Shown here in pieces: positions 1 through 13,663 of a DNA stretch of 64,000 nucleotides. The stretch spans positions 8,556,001 to 8,620,000 of the forward strand of contig JAYKYS010000005.1 in NCBI GenBank assembly GCA_036924285.1. Direction: 5' to 3'. Within the stretch, counting starts at the first letter, position 1. Every line of letters starts with the position of its first letter. The stretch comes from Asterella californica. Lineage: Eukaryota; Streptophyta; Marchantiopsida; Marchantiales; Aytoniaceae. Both the position numbers and the translations under genes were made by a program. The notes below the pieces were generated by a model. It did no database searches, was not told the DNA's origin, and worked only from the letters and a program-made list of their open reading frames with translations.

Positions 1-1349
1 CAAATTTGATGTTGTAAATTTCCAGAGATATCGTCTAGGCTAGTTAGTTATGTTCTCATGTCAAAATAGAGCAAGAAAGAAAAACTAGGTTAAAATAAAA
101 TAAAATGGATCTTGTTGGTAACAGTTTTATACCCCATCCTATCTGGGTCCAATGTTGGTGCTTACGTCTCCATGTGACGTTTCCAGCATTTGAAACTAAC
201 AGTTTTCTCAAGATATTCTTTCTTCATCTTCTGAAACTCCAGAAACAGGGGCGAACATGATGTAGTCCTCAAGCTGTTGTGGGTGATGAGTCTGAGTTTG
301 TTGTGGAAATGTGCGAAACTGGTAAATTCGAATTTTCTTCCTTCTCGATAAGTTAATTTTCAGATCCAGTCTTTCGTTTTCTTGAGTTAAAGGTCATCTA
401 GACTGTAATAGTCTTCTCGAATGGGCGCCGAACTAGAGAAAAGGTCGTAACCCCATCTAGCACCATATACAAATACACGAATAACGCCAGATTTAGAGAG
501 GAATGTAGATAGAGAAGAATACTCTGCTAAGGACCTGATAAGCGTGTATCAGAATGTTACCATTACCAGTTGTTGAGAATCCACAATTGAGTCACTTCAG
601 TACAGGATGAACCTCGGGCCAAACTGCTGAAAGGGCACGGCCATCTTACAACTCTTACAGAAGAGTAATTGGTCACAAGAATCAGGCAAAAGTTTCTTGT
701 GTTCAAATATGAAATACATTGCTTCTACATATTTTAGAATTCATGCATAGTATTAGGCAACTCATACATCAGAGCACAACTGTCTGGAATCTTGGGACAT
801 GGGCTCCTGGCTCCTGGCTGCTTTGATTCCTCTACGGCAGTTTAAAGATGTGTCCAGCAATAAGGGATTATAATACAGATTATTCGATTCAGCCAATGTA
901 ACGTACAAGATGTGGGATGTATATTCTATTTCTACTAGGTTTGAGACCGATAAACTCCATACAGCGACCCAAAGATAAACAACAATGAATTCCCCCTAGG
1001 TGGAGATTCGTTCACGCCTGTTAACCCTATCTGTTATTCATTCACGCCTGTTGAACATGATCCAAGTATATCATATTAAAAAGATAGTCGGACAGAGTTT
1101 TGACTACAATCTTTACAGGGAAAAGAACTGGAGCATACAGAGCTGGAGCTTCAAATAACTTACACATATGTAGTCCACCCAACCTGTAACTGCTATAGTT
1201 ACAGACTGATATGACTGTACATCATTCGTCTATTAACCATCAGCATTCACAGTAGTTCCGTTCCCGTCTCGTTTTCTTTTATCGTCGGAGTATAAGTAGT
1301 CGAAGATTTATGTAGGTAGATGTTATGTATACCCTTCCAAGCCACTTTG
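1..1349. other. No gene recognised
   Basis: AT-leaning sequence at the 3' side of the minus-strand gene that ends at about 1350. A short minus-strand open stretch near 150-230 ends in a stop after a lysine-rich segment and follows a plausible acceptor, but I cannot link it to any gene. Nothing else is recognisable. Confidence 0.4.
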
Positions 1350-3265
1350 TCATGTGTCGATACCCAATAGATCAATGAGTTCTGTGGCTATAGTGTCGGA
1401 CCAAAAACTATCCTGAGACATTCCTTTTGTATCAAAATATGTTGGCTACATTGAAGATTCTCTCTTACAATAGCAAGAAGGAAAAATAGATGGATAATAG
1501 ATAGATAAGGTGGATGAGAAAAGGCGTCCATTCACAGCGGGGCAAAGTATAAGTTGTTTACAGCCATTCAAAACGTACACTTGGTTAAATATTCATTTAA
1601 TTCCCTTAGTGAATGTCCAGCTCGTAGATATTTAAATTGTGGGAGTGTTATGGTTGTAGCATCCGTATATCTAGAGGCATATGAAATGCATCCAGCAGAT
1701 TCCAGCTTTCTGTGGATGGGGAAAAGGAGTCAGTTTAGCATCAATCTTTTCCTTCCAAACCATTCGTAATAAAATACTATGGAACTGAAAGTCATTCCGA
1801 GTTCGCTCCTTCTCGCATTTCAGGACTGTACAAACCTGCTCCATATCGTCATGGCACTTTTTGACCAGAGTCCCCATATGCAGACATGAGTTCATTCCAA
1901 TTATTGTAAGGATGGGAATTGAGGATTTGATGACTACCGTAGACATATTCTTATCGTCGTTCATCTCTGTTCTGTGCAAGTTGTCAACCTTTGTAGGATC
2001 AAAAGGTGGTGTATCACTGAGATCAGTCAAACGAATGGCTCTATGCTCATGATGGCAAAACCTACAACTACCATGTAAATGTGCAGTGATAATGATATTT
2101 CGCGAGAGTGAAACATAGGCTTTCAATCATTCCACTGGTTTCCGTTCCTAGAATTCAGACGTCCAACCACTATAAAATTTTATTGCACTTCTATTCAAAC
2201 TTTAGATGGAAGTACATTAGGTAGTCAATTAGTCATCAGTCAGAGTCTAGACGTTTTGTGTGTATGATGACACTAGCTTGATCTGATTTGCTAGAGGAGT
2301 ATGCTCAGATAACTTGACTTAACCTCCTGTCACGAACGTTGCATCTTTAGAATTATTCTAGTTACTCTCGGTTCATTACTTGGTGTTATATCCTTTCTGC
2401 CGAACTTGCTTATCAATTTCTTTTCCGAAAGGTGACCTCAACGGGGAGATGAGAGTCCATAAACTGAAGATCATACATTGGTAGTAAGTTGCTTGCTCCC
2501 GTATCATCTACATTACTTTTGCTTGGCTTTAGTTCAAGTAAACCGTAGGTGAGAAATATACAGTCCGAAGAGTGGAAAAACTTACTACAAATATTACACA
2601 TGAACAAACAAAAAGAGAACATGACAGGAGTAAGCAGTAAAACCTACACCAAGCATGACAAGCTACACTCTATCTCTAACAAGATAACCTCTGACTTGAG
2701 TCAAGTGAAGGAAGGACCTAATGCAACCTCTGAACCCCCGGTTCCGGTTGGTGATTCATCCGGTTACCCTTTCATAAATTTTCGACAAGCTGACAGGAAA
2801 TCAAACGAGACGACAATGCGAGTGTGAATTCCTGAACTAGCGCTCCACGACCTATGCCGTACAGTATGAGCTGACAGACCGCTCGCTCGAAAATCTTCAG
2901 GAATATGACAAATCGACGACTTGCAGCTTTTACTCACACACTGAAATGCATCCGATGGTCCTCATTGTTCCATTTTATGTGGTTTCGAGTAGGTCTAATT
3001 TAAGCCGGGAGGACGTTGTCCTTGGTTTCAAAAAGGGAGAACGGGGTTTGTTTTATGCTTTGAAGGGCTCAGTGTAAAGTCTAGTTGATTCTCCATACGA
3101 ACAGGAGGAAGAGACATGAGAAGGATATGGTAGAGTGCTGTACACCACTGTGCTCTGATGAAATTGATCAACTGGGTGGCCTTACACCACACACTCCCAG
3201 CATGCAGCAGGAGCAGCTGCTTTGTGACTCGAGCTCTATCTAGTCTGAGTGATAAACACACTAAT
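1350..3265 (-). CDS. Unrecognised spliced protein-coding gene (partial model)
   Basis: I do not recognise the protein. Several minus-strand stretches read as natural protein and lie between good AG acceptors and GT donors: 2831-2768 (contains IHTRIVVSFDFLSACRKFMK), 2584-2437 (contains LPMYDLQFMDSHLPVE), 2061-1989 (contains a CxxC-HH-like patch and TDLSDTPPFDP), 1709-1581 (contains TTITLPQFKYLRAGHSLREL) and about 1430-1350, which ends in FWSDTIATELIDLLGIDT and a TGA stop at 1352-1350. A further open stretch at 3261-3028 is probably an upstream exon, and another near 3400 is possible. Short exons and introns of 80-400 bp match the style of the other genes here. The start codon and some junctions are not resolved, so the frame across all exons is not proven. 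The 151-codon minus-strand open frame at 2126-1671 runs through exon and intron and is not the protein. Confidence 0.42.
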
Positions 3266-3419
3266 CCAAAAAGGTACGTCTCTGTGTCTTAGGTACTTGT
3301 GCGATTTGTGCACAGGTCTACTCAGACAGTTGTGTTTGTGGAATGTATCCCTAAACAATACCTACCTCTCCAACCTCCTTCATAGTCAGTAAATTCAGTA
3401 ATTTTTTCCTAGCAAGATC

Positions 3420-4494
3420 ATTTTAAATTTCACTCTAATATGGGTAGAAGCACGAGAGGATGGCAACAAAGAAGAAGTGGACAAGAGAGACAATGGCAAG
3501 AGTACTAACCGCCCGTTTCGTAGGAAAAGCTTCCAGAAGAAGCAGTCTTCGTTAGATCGAGTACGCATGCTCTTACTTTCTTGGATGATTCAGTTCGAGT
3601 CCCATTGTGTAACATGCGTACCTAGAGTGTGTTTCCGTTAGTGCGTCTAGAAACTGAAACACTTCCCGGAATCTAGACCTTTTGTAGTGGAGAAGGAAAG
3701 AAACGCAGGTATGCACGTACACGGGAAAGGACAACAATCATATACGACAGGGAGACGTCACCTGGATTTGAGTTGAGGTTGTGGAATGTTCTTACATTTT
3801 TCACGTGAAAGCAAAAGATACACAACCAATTAGACAGGAACTAACTTACTGTTCGACCTAAGGCCGGAGCACCTGCTCATTTGTAGTGGACCCTAAACTT
3901 CTTCAGATTCTTTAATCTAAGTTAGCTTCGCTTTGTCTAATACCGGAATTTCAAACAATCTACTTGAGAAGTTAATACTTACTGAAGCACTAAACATGAG
4001 TGAAACTGCGTGAGCGAACTAAGAGTTGAATACTCTCAGATAGAAATTAAGCTGTATGCATTTTGCAAGTTTTGTCTGTAACAATAGGTACATTTGAAGG
4101 TGCCGTTTCCTTAATCACATATAGAAAGCTTGTCCTATAAACAGAATTTGAAAGGTATGGAGTTCGTATAAATAATGAGGATATATAGTTTGCTTCCATA
4201 TATTTGTCCCCACTTGCCAGTATACTTAGAGAAGTAAGCAACATTCTCTCCTTAGTGATGGATGATATACAATATAAACCCTCCGATTTAATTATCACCT
4301 ACAGTTGTAAGCCATAAACTTCAGGTAGACGTTTAAGGCTGGTGGTTATGTTGTTAGAATTCCATTTCACAAGTTTGTTCGACTATTACTTATGATTAAA
4401 GATCACATCCGCAATTCAAGATCTATAACAGAGCGCGGTTCACCTTATCCACCATCCTCGTCTTGTTTTGAAAAAGATTGTGTTCTATACACAA
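3420..4494. other. Intergenic; one weak minus-strand open frame
   Basis: An 83-codon minus-strand open frame (4298-4047) follows a possible acceptor but has no recognisable motif. I do not call it a gene. No RNA gene or repeat is seen. Confidence 0.35.
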
Positions 4495-4639
4495 TTAGGG
4501 AGTCGTCCTAATCTTTTTTGGAGTCCCCGGCCCCCATCAAAGTGTAAAAATATTACTGATAAAAATATTATATCATGTGAGCTACACGGTCGTGCAGAGG
4601 CAAGGTGGGGTGGGAGTACCCCCTACTAGGACTCCCTAA
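4495..4639. mobile_element. Possible MITE-like element with terminal inverted repeats
   Basis: A 145-bp unit that starts TTAGGG and ends CCCTAA. The left end (TTAGGGAGTCGTCCTA) and the right end (TAGGACTCCCTAA) are inverted matches with small gaps. The inside is AT-rich with C/G runs near each end. There is no coding capacity. I see no clear target-site duplication, so this could also be a chance inverted repeat. Confidence 0.4.
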
Positions 4640-5015
4640 CATTTCCCTTGATAAGTATTCGATTTTGATACTTAAATTCCCAGTGTCCCTATAAGTACTC
4701 CTGGTAACAACGTAACTCTTTTTCTGGGTTCGCTTTCAGAGAGCAAAAAATTTTTTAGCACAGAATGCTTTTGATAACCCTTCCATGCGAGAATGAAATC
4801 TTTGAATAAGGATTCAAATCAAAGCTATTAACACTTTCTAAATCACCTCAAAGAAAACTGACTAGTACTGATTGAAATGTGAAGATGAAGTTTTAGGTTT
4901 TCTTGGAATCAAAGAGGATATTCTATGCACTATAAAGTACACTGTCAGGGAAAGGAATATTCTTTTTAATACCCGTACTCGAGGTTTAATTGGCGTAACA
5001 GAATGCCAAGTATCA

Positions 5016-5040
5016 CCGTTCGGTTTAGGGAACCGAACGG
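5016..5040. repeat. Perfect short hairpin
   Basis: Ten-base perfect arms (CCGTTCGGTT and AACCGAACGG) around a 5-base loop. No T run follows and no gene is adjacent, so the role is unknown. Confidence 0.5.
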
Positions 5041-5860
5041 CATGTACTGAATACTAGTTGAAGTACGCAGTCTGAAACGACTACGTAAATCGGGTGACGA
5101 GCGTGTGGAGCTATAGCAGTAGAGGAGAGAAGAGAATGGAAGAAAGGCTAACTAAGACTATAAGTGTTACTGACAACGTGAGTAAGCAAGATGGCAGGGC
5201 CTGAATCGGCGGGTGTGAGAGAAGCAGCCAGAAGGGAGAGAAGGGATTAGGCAGGGAGGCAGTAGCAGCACTAGAGGGACACAGAGGAAACGAAAGGTGG
5301 CATGAGTACAACAGACGCCCTTTCCCATATTCAGAGAGAGAAAATTAGATTGAGTGGTTTCCTTCTGCCTATTGTCACTGATGAAATCAAAGGAGCCATA
5401 AGAAGTAGTGAGTAGAAAAGGCAGTGTAGCGTCACAAGCGAAGCCAGCTAGGACCCGGTGTTATCATTTACTAGTTAGAAACTCAATCACCATAATCTTG
5501 CTTGCCTGCAGACCTGAAATTATCTCGGCAGCTAAGGTTGGTCGATAAGGATTTTATCTATCTATCTACGAAGAAAGATCAAAGGGACGAAATTTTAAAG
5601 TGAGGCGTGGCTTCCACTTGCTAATCTTGGAACCTAAGAGAAATGCGGCATGTACTGTATAAGTTAAGGTTCGTACGTACCGTTGTCCTGCCCAGAGCAC
5701 TCTGCAGAAGCTGAATTGCCATTGGGACTGGGTTCAGGGAATCCATGTTCGACTCGCTACGTAGCTGACGTTTGCCTTGCTTTTCTCTGAGCCAGCACAG
5801 TTCAGTTACAGACTACTTACTTTCTTCCCCTTCCTACTGATTGCAGTTTCCTCTCTCCTC

Positions 5861-5945
5861 TTCTTTTTCAGTTTCTCTCTCTTTCTTTCCACCCTCTCCC
5901 ATCTCTCTTCTTTTTCAGTTTCTCTCTCTTTCTTTCCACCCTCTC

Positions 5946-5985
<40 letters not shown>
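5861..5985. repeat. Pyrimidine-rich tandem repeat followed by a CT microsatellite
   Basis: A 47-bp pyrimidine-rich unit occurs twice in direct tandem (first copy from 5861, second from 5908), followed at once by a CT dinucleotide run of roughly 35 bases. The open frames that cover it on both strands are repeat artefacts rich in Ser/Leu or Glu/Arg. Confidence 0.85.
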
Positions 5986-5986
<1 letters not shown>

Positions 5987-8274
5987 TTGTCTTTCTGCTT
6001 TCTGCTCTGTAAGATCAGAAGATTGTTGCCATCGATGGAAGAAGGTGTTGTAGCCTTTCCTTATTCTACACTTTCTCTTCTTTGCCGTTTCAATAAATGC
6101 TCGAGTACGTGGTGCCCTCATTGTGTAGCACTGTGAAGGTTCCGCTTCGGCCTTACTCATCTGATGATCTATCACACATGCATTCACTCTACCACAAAGC
6201 CTGCTTACCTGCCAGTCCGCCAGCTCGCCAGGCATGACATCTTCAGTCAGGTAAATGGTGAGGCTCTCATCATCTTGTAGACTGTAGAATTGTAGACAGA
6301 ACTGACCATCAAACTATCTCCACGGCTTGTTCCTGCTAAGGACCTCTCGGCCTGTTTAGTTTGGAACAATGGAAGTGCCAAGTTTACTGAGCAAGGGCAC
6401 TTAGACAACTTTCCTTTCATAGCACCAAGATACAGAAACCTACGCCATGCTTTGCAATCTTTAATGCTCGAGTCTAATCCTCTAGCTAATTAGCTTCTGA
6501 CCTGAAGGTTCACTACTGTAGGATTCAAGTACTCAAAACTTAGTAAATCACATGCACCCTGCAGGCCAAAGGATCAGCTGATGAAAGAGCAATCTGATCG
6601 TACCCACATATCACCCTTGGGAACTGGAGTAAAAACAAGCTGATGTCCAGAGTCAGAAATGCTATAGATGTGTCCAGAAATAGAGACATAGGACACGTGC
6701 TCGAATCCACAAGGATAAGGAGGTACCCCTACTGTATTGAGAAATAAACCGAAATGTTGAAATTCGCTCGGAGTGTAATCGAGCGTGTAGGAAAGTTGTC
6801 GGAGAGGTATGAGTACGTACTGTCCTGAGACACGAAATCTAAGGTAACAGTGGACGTCACATGTAGAACCCCATATAAATGATATAGGAACTTGAAGCAG
6901 TTGAATGGAGGCTTATTGTGGAGCTGCTGCATCCGCCGCATGCATCAGTCCTTTTCAGCCGACGGAAGGAACAACGGACTGCGATATTAGTTGGGTGGTG
7001 TCATGTACTACCCGTTCTTTTGCAAACGTACTCGCTGTCAAGCTGCCTCAAGTAGCCATATTCTACTCGTCTAAGCGTTGTCGGAGAGTTAATCTACTGT
7101 AGCGGCGGTGTTCCAGATGTAAGTAAGTCAGTAGTCAGAATGTTGTAAGAGGAATCAGTGATTATGATGCTTTCATAATTCGAACGTCAAGACAAGTTGC
7201 ACAATGGACCAGAAGTTTCCTTAATCCAACTGTAAAGATCCTTCTTCAAATGAACTTCAGGAGTGAAGGACTTACGCGCGTCCAGCTCCATCGGTACAAT
7301 CCGGCCGGACTCTATATGTACATTGTAAATTCAACCTGGCCCTCTTCTTGAGAGAGAAAGAAAGAATGTCTACCTTATAATGTTACAAAAGGGCCGGCCA
7401 TCCCGCAGTATCATAGTTTGAAAAGGTTTCACCAACGGAACTGAGAAGGAAGTCCGCTGCTTAGGATTCCGTCCAGCTTTACGAAAATCTGCACCCAGTA
7501 ACTACGATTTGGCATGCATGCAGGCTGTCTTGCTATCTCGTCGACTCTCACCGGCTTTGGTGCTTTTCTCCTGGCTTTCGTACTAGAACGCAACTCAACC
7601 CAAGGACTACTTAACCTTGCATTCCCCTCCCTTCCGAGTGCAGTTCATATGTGATACCTAGCCTGTCTTTCTGTGCTGCCTAGATCGTACCTATTTACAT
7701 GCTCTGCTTGGACGTGTGTGCTGAGGAAACCATGCTTCCACTTAGGCCGCAGTTCCTTTCCTTTTGTTCCTGACGCTAGAGTTCACACTGCAAGGCCAGG
7801 CCGACGGAAGTGGCATTCGAGATACAGCTGCGAGGCACGCGCATGTGAAGTGAGGAGGAGTAAAATACCTTGCAATAGATCATGGTAAATACTGAATGAC
7901 CGATAATGTGGACAGGGGACGGAAGGGACGGGACCCGAAATGTTAGCTTTAGGAAAAACCGGGCCCATCCGTTCGGGTTCTGTTGTCCTAGGAACGTTGC
8001 TTTGCTAACAACGCTGACAAAACTTGCTCGAGCTCGCCGGATAGACTGCGATAGTAACTCTCGACCGATCTCTAGCTCTAAACACGCTACGGTAGATATT
8101 CACTGGCTCTATAACCGCGTGCTGGTGATGGAAACAGTTCAGGACAGCGATGTGGATTGCTGCCTGCATCAGGGGACGGGCTTTTGTGCCAGCAAAAACC
8201 CTTAAACTATCTCAATGATTTGTCCGGCCCTTCGGGTCCCTCTTTCCCTCGTAAGGTTTGATGGGGTCTTTCCA

Positions 8275-8303
8275 TCCGTTGGCTATTCATTGCGTCGCGT
8301 GTT
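8275..8303 (+). repeat. 29-bp dispersed direct repeat, copy 1
   Basis: Begins TCCGTTGGCTATTCATTGCG and continues to GTGTT. It is identical over 29 bases to 9657-9685. The flanks differ after the shared block. Confidence 0.8.
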
Positions 8304-9656
8304 TCTCTTTGTCCGGCAACTTTTCAGTACGTGAAATTGTTTCTACCTTATGTGTGGCTTTCTTAAACCCTTCATATCGTCTTACACGAATTTCGATCTC
8401 AGTCGCCTTCATGAGGTTTAAACGCAGCGGACAGATTGTTAGACGTAAATTTGATGACTTTAAGTAACGAGAGTGAGCGTGAAAGGGAGATACACTGGTC
8501 GAGGAACTTGGATCCTGAACAGCTCCTGATGCAAGGCAGGCAGGTTCTATCAAACACGCTAGTTATCCGCGTGAGCCGATGCAGTCGTGTGACAATCCAT
8601 CGTGGGAACAGACCATGTGTAGTAGTTAAAAGCTACGGTCAGAGGCTAACACTGTCTCGGCCACTGAACCTACTGAACTGAGTATAGTGCACATATAATT
8701 GCGTATCGTTGACCTCATAACTCAAGCTTTTCCTGGTCAGTCCGGAACGATTTCCAAACATCGGAAGAGTCAAAGAATAATAAGAAGCGAGGTACAGTGA
8801 CTTTCTGACTACGCAGGCGATGTGAGACTCACGGTTCCTGCTCACGAGACTCATGAGTGCACTTACTACTCTCGTTGCGCTTGCTTACTTACACCGTCAT
8901 AATTTGATTGGCGATTGCCAAGCGACTGGGTAATAGATGTTGAGGAACGAGACCAACACTCGAGGTTTCGGTGATATCGGGGACCTCAAGAAGTGAAGGT
9001 TGCGGCAAGTGGGAACTATTAGCTCCTTCTCTTATGCTCCTCGGCTTCTCATTTGAATACAAATGTCACTTCTCAAAGTAGTTGTATACTGGTCTTGTGG
9101 ACACTGTCAGAAAAGGTTACGGGGTTCTCCGCTTGACGAGAGAACCACCGACTGGATATTAGTATACCACTGCCCACGAATACTGGTAAAAAGATGATGA
9201 TGGGCGTTCACAGCGGGGAAGGTAGCAGCATGTGAATGAACAGTACGTCGCGGTGTGATACGATCGATTGTCCGACTGAAGAAACCGAAGAGAAGAAGTC
9301 ATGGCAGGCAGGCTTCGTCACTGCCTTCAGTGCCGATTCATAGTAGTCATATGGGTGTTTAACTGCTTTTCAACTGGTTCCCAGCTATAGACAAACCCAG
9401 CGGTACTGAGTCTGCAACGCAGGCAAATGAGGATTGGCGCACACAGAGAGAGACTGTTTCGTGGCAAAAGAAGACTGACGTGACAGGGCTGTACAACGCA
9501 AACGAGGCTGCCTCACGGTTGCTAATCCTTTCGCTGAGCTTTCTGTAGTTCCACTTCTTGCCGTGATACAGCTCATGCAATGCCCATTTGTCTGCCGTAC
9601 TAGAATGGATCAGTAGAGCATATTAGTTTAAGATACATCACATTCCCTACTTACCG

Positions 9657-9685
9657 TCCGTTGGCTATTCATTGCGTCGCGTGTT
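9657..9685 (+). repeat. 29-bp dispersed direct repeat, copy 2
   Basis: Exact copy of 8275-8303, about 1.4 kb away in the same orientation. It could be a small retained piece of a duplication or a conserved regulatory block. Confidence 0.8.
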
Positions 9686-12600
9686 ACTTACCGTCAAGTT
9701 TGTTACATTCCCAAATCTAGGGGAAAAGGCGGGCAGGCAGAAGAAGAGCTGTATGTATGTGTATATATATGCGAAACCCGTTTCACTGTGCGGACAGTGC
9801 GAACGAGTTATATCTCTGAGAACGTGGGTGGTCGTCAATACATACAGAAAGGAATTAGTTGCCTGCGCGTAGATGGACACCAGGGCGAGGTACGGCAATA
9901 GAGTGAGGATCTCAGAAGACTTGATTCATTCATTCTCTACGCTACGCGATCTCCCCGCATTCATCATCAACCAAGAGTCCGAGTCTATGTACGGTTAAAG
10001 ACACTCACGTCATGCTGCCAAGCAAAGAGGAGAGCGGGGAACGGGGACAGGGACGGGGACGGGGTAAAAGCGAGAAGACGAGCACCACCGCATGCAAGTG
10101 AAAGTAAGAGAAGAGAGAGAAACTATTGGTTCATCTTGGGAACGTCATCAACATTAGTGGGGGCCTACGTGGGCTTCGCCTGGCTGGCTGGTCTTGTTGG
10201 GCGGTCACTAACGTGGGATGCAAGTTAGTTTCTGTAGGTCGGAAGGTGTCGTACGGCAGCAGCACTTTCTGGCAGTGAAGATATGAGAAGAGCGAAGAAG
10301 GCGGGCCAAAAACCACAGTGCCTTCCTTCCTAAAGCACCAGAAGCAACAGCACATGTTACCAACTTACCGTAACTGATTTAGGAAAGAGGATAACAAACT
10401 TCCGTCTACGCGGCCTTTAGTGATTCGCACTGCGTTTTGTGTGTCTTATTTTGCTGCTCCTGAAGCTCTACAGCCTGCTGCCATGCCATTTTCTGCCACT
10501 AGCGTAGTCCCTTATAATGTCTATGACCAGTCGGTTACTGCCATCTCCAAAGCATATTGCCTGCTGCCTCTGAGAGGTACCAATCCACCTTCAGCAGCAT
10601 CAGGGCACCGTTGGCAAAGCTTTCCCTCCTCGGCATAACTAAATACAGACAAGAGAATGTCTTGGTTCGACCGATAGCAGCAGGTGGGTGGGGGTTGTCC
10701 TGATGGTGGGTGCAGAATTGATTCTGTTCATCCAGAGCAGCACAGGCAATCCACCATCCAACCGTTTGCCCCTACCTCACTTCCCTCTTGACTACGAGTC
10801 TACGAGCCTTTCCTTACCACCTTTTCCGCCTCTGAAATTCCAAGACTTTGACTCGCCATATCCTTGGAACCGTTTCCTACTATACACTCCTTTTCGCCTC
10901 CTCTGGGACCAGTAAGTATTTGACTCTCCCACCTTTATTACCCCTGCAGCCAGAAGCTGCGCGCGGTTGGTTGCTTTAGATGGTGACAGTTTCACTGCAG
11001 GGATATGCATAGCTGAGTTTTCATCATCGCAACCGTTCGCTTCTCAGTTCAACATGAATGGTAGCCACGACCACATTCCAGTATGGTCCGGCTAGGTTCA
11101 GTTAGCAAGCTGAACCTAGCAAGCGCATGTTCATGATGCAAAGCCCATCAAGTGGTCGATTGGGTGGAGCGGGACGAATTGCGCCTTGAACGCTAGGCCG
11201 GGCCCTTCTGCATATTCTACGATTTGTAGCCACAACCGAGTGCAACCTAGCAGATTACTTCTCAGGAACAGCTGGTACGGTGCTGGATTCTACTTCGAAA
11301 TCTTGCTGCTCCATCCATCCATAAAATAACAGAACAAAATCATCTCCAGTTACCGACATAATAATCGTAAAAGGAGTACAACCTATGATCTAAGGTCCCC
11401 TCCTTCCTGCCTCTAGAGTGACTGCAATCTTAAGTCGTGTAGCATATACATGGTACGTGTGTAAAGCAGTTTCGGGGGAAAACAGTAACTTCCCCCACAC
11501 ACTTAGGTAACCCCAAATATTTTGATCTCATGGAAGTACAAAGTGAGTAACAAAGAGTGGTGTACATATACGCTAACTTGGTTTGAGAAGTTAGAGAATT
11601 TATATAACCGAGGTCGGCCCAAGGGTGTGTAGGGCAAGCAAATTTCCAGAGATGGTATCCAAGGTAAGGAAGTGCTGAAGAGATGGCATGTACACTCGCG
11701 ATTTCTAACGATCTAACTGAAACAACATCTCTAACTGTAAGAAGTAAAGCGAACAGTAAATTGCCATGCATAGCAAGTTAATGACAAAAGTGAACATACA
11801 GAAAACAGTATGCATGAAAACAGTTATTTAATACCGTGCCTCGATCAAGTGTTCGCAGTTCATTTAATCCACTATACTGCTGGTTAGAGGTTCCTGCTTT
11901 CTTCAAATCTAAGGAGAGGAACACTGGACGGGTCGGCTTGCTGGACTCCAGCTTCTCGTACCTCGTTCCAACGCTTTTCTAATCTACTAAAGCTTCAGGT
12001 GTGTGTAGGTTTGTGTAGCATCTCAGAATCTACTGCATTAGAACAGGCCCTGCCCGGCTTAGACGTTCGAATATCAAGCAAGTACTTAGAGTCGTCAGGC
12101 ATTAAGCCTCACAGAGGAGACTGACCGCCAAGCCAGCTACCGTTGAACTGTCAATAGCACCATTTGCTAGCGTCCTTCGATAAGTAACCTTCCGGTGACA
12201 CAATCAACGAGCGTATGTGTTGCACAGAAACTTTGGATTAGAACTGATTTCATAACGAAATCGCACACTCGCGCTTATGTTTACTTCCCCTTTGAAGTGC
12301 CTCTTCTCTTCCTTCGTTTACGTGGAGCGCATGATGCATTCGTCGTCCAACTCGGTTAATCAGATTCGGAATAGCGGATATGTCTCTAACTTGAAGCAGC
12401 AGACCTTTCAGTTTCTAAACATTTATGAGACGAACCATAAAAACAAACCCTCCCAAATATCCAGTAGGATCCATTGCAGTTTCACTGCGGGGATGATTTC
12501 ATATCTTAGAGCTCTGAGTGAGAGTAACTCAAGAACACTTTGGTTCTTGAGTAATCAACCAATCCACTTGTCACACTTACGTCAAGGAATGTAACAAGTA

Positions 12601-13663
12601 CTTTAACCGCTGAACTGCTAGGGCATAAGCACCGCAGAAAGGAATCGGAAAAATACATACAGTGGACAAAAGAAGTTCATTTCCACGAATCCGTGTAATT
12701 ACTGGAGTACATAAGGCTCCCAAGTTCAGTTCATGACTCCGGTTACTGCTGACGTACATTGATTATAACTAGTTCAATTCTTTTCTTCTGTCCCGTTCCC
12801 GGTTCCGCACCTTAGGTTTTCCTTCACTGTCCACTTACAATCTGTGGCAAGCTTCTCACTGTTGTAATTGTCTGAAGCCAGTCGTTTCAGATAAGACGAT
12901 TTGTTCCGGGCTAAGAAGAAACCTGCCGATGCAGAAAAGAGAAGTAAGGAAATGAAGGGGTGGGGACCTGGGTTGTGGTGGGTGTTAAACATCACCCCTT
13001 AGACACATCGGGAACTGTTGAGATGAATCTCAAGTCAATAATATTCAAGTATGTGCGGGCTTACCTGCGCGATCGTCGACCAAACGCAGTCCAGAAAAAC
13101 TTTATACAACAACATTCCACTCCTTACACGATGTATCCTCGTGAAGGTCAATAGTCTAACATCGCAGCTTTAGATGCACGATATCTGCTCAAACGTTTAG
13201 TTTCATGCGCTCCCGCCGCAGGATCTGACTAGATGCTTCAGTGCATCCCCGAGTCCCGCGCTTCAGTCACCTCTCCGGAACGGATGAGAAATATAGCAAT
13301 AAAGAGCCTACATTACATAGTAGGAACAGTTCCACTCGAAAGTGGAAGTTCAACTTCGTGTTCAAGTATTTCTAGCATAAAGGAAAAATACATAAGCGGG
13401 CCTGCACCACCCGCACTCTGGCCATTTAGTACACGATATATATCGGTCCAGAACGATACAGGCGCAATGCAAGATACAATGCAGTACAAGATATATATTT
13501 TAATTTCCTCTCTCACCCTTTATAAGTCCTCGTTTGGCTGGCAAATATCAGAGACTGATCTTTTTTCAGTCAGAAATCCTCTTAACTCCTCCCATTATCT
13601 TTCACAGGTAGTCACAGAACAGATGAAAGCAGAAACGGCGAGCGAAGATTATGTTCATACCTG

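Larger units (their letters stand above)
5990..13660. other. Long interval without a supported gene
   Basis: GC content is intermediate, like the genic flanks, so unannotated short exons, UTRs or non-coding transcripts are possible. I found no run of exons with a recognisable domain on either strand. A 29-bp exact direct repeat is present (8275-8303 and 9657-9685). The part near 13.0-13.6 kb is downstream of the fibrillin stop and may include its 3' UTR. No tRNA, rRNA or retroelement signature was recognised. Confidence 0.35.

Noticed and set aside
1671..2126. 151-codon minus-strand open frame
   Set aside because: It joins parts of two exons and intervening introns of the unrecognised gene. 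The conserved-looking exons use other frames in part.
5777..6235. Ser/Leu-rich plus and Arg/Glu-rich minus open frames
   Set aside because: They are generated by the CT microsatellite and the 47-bp pyrimidine repeat.
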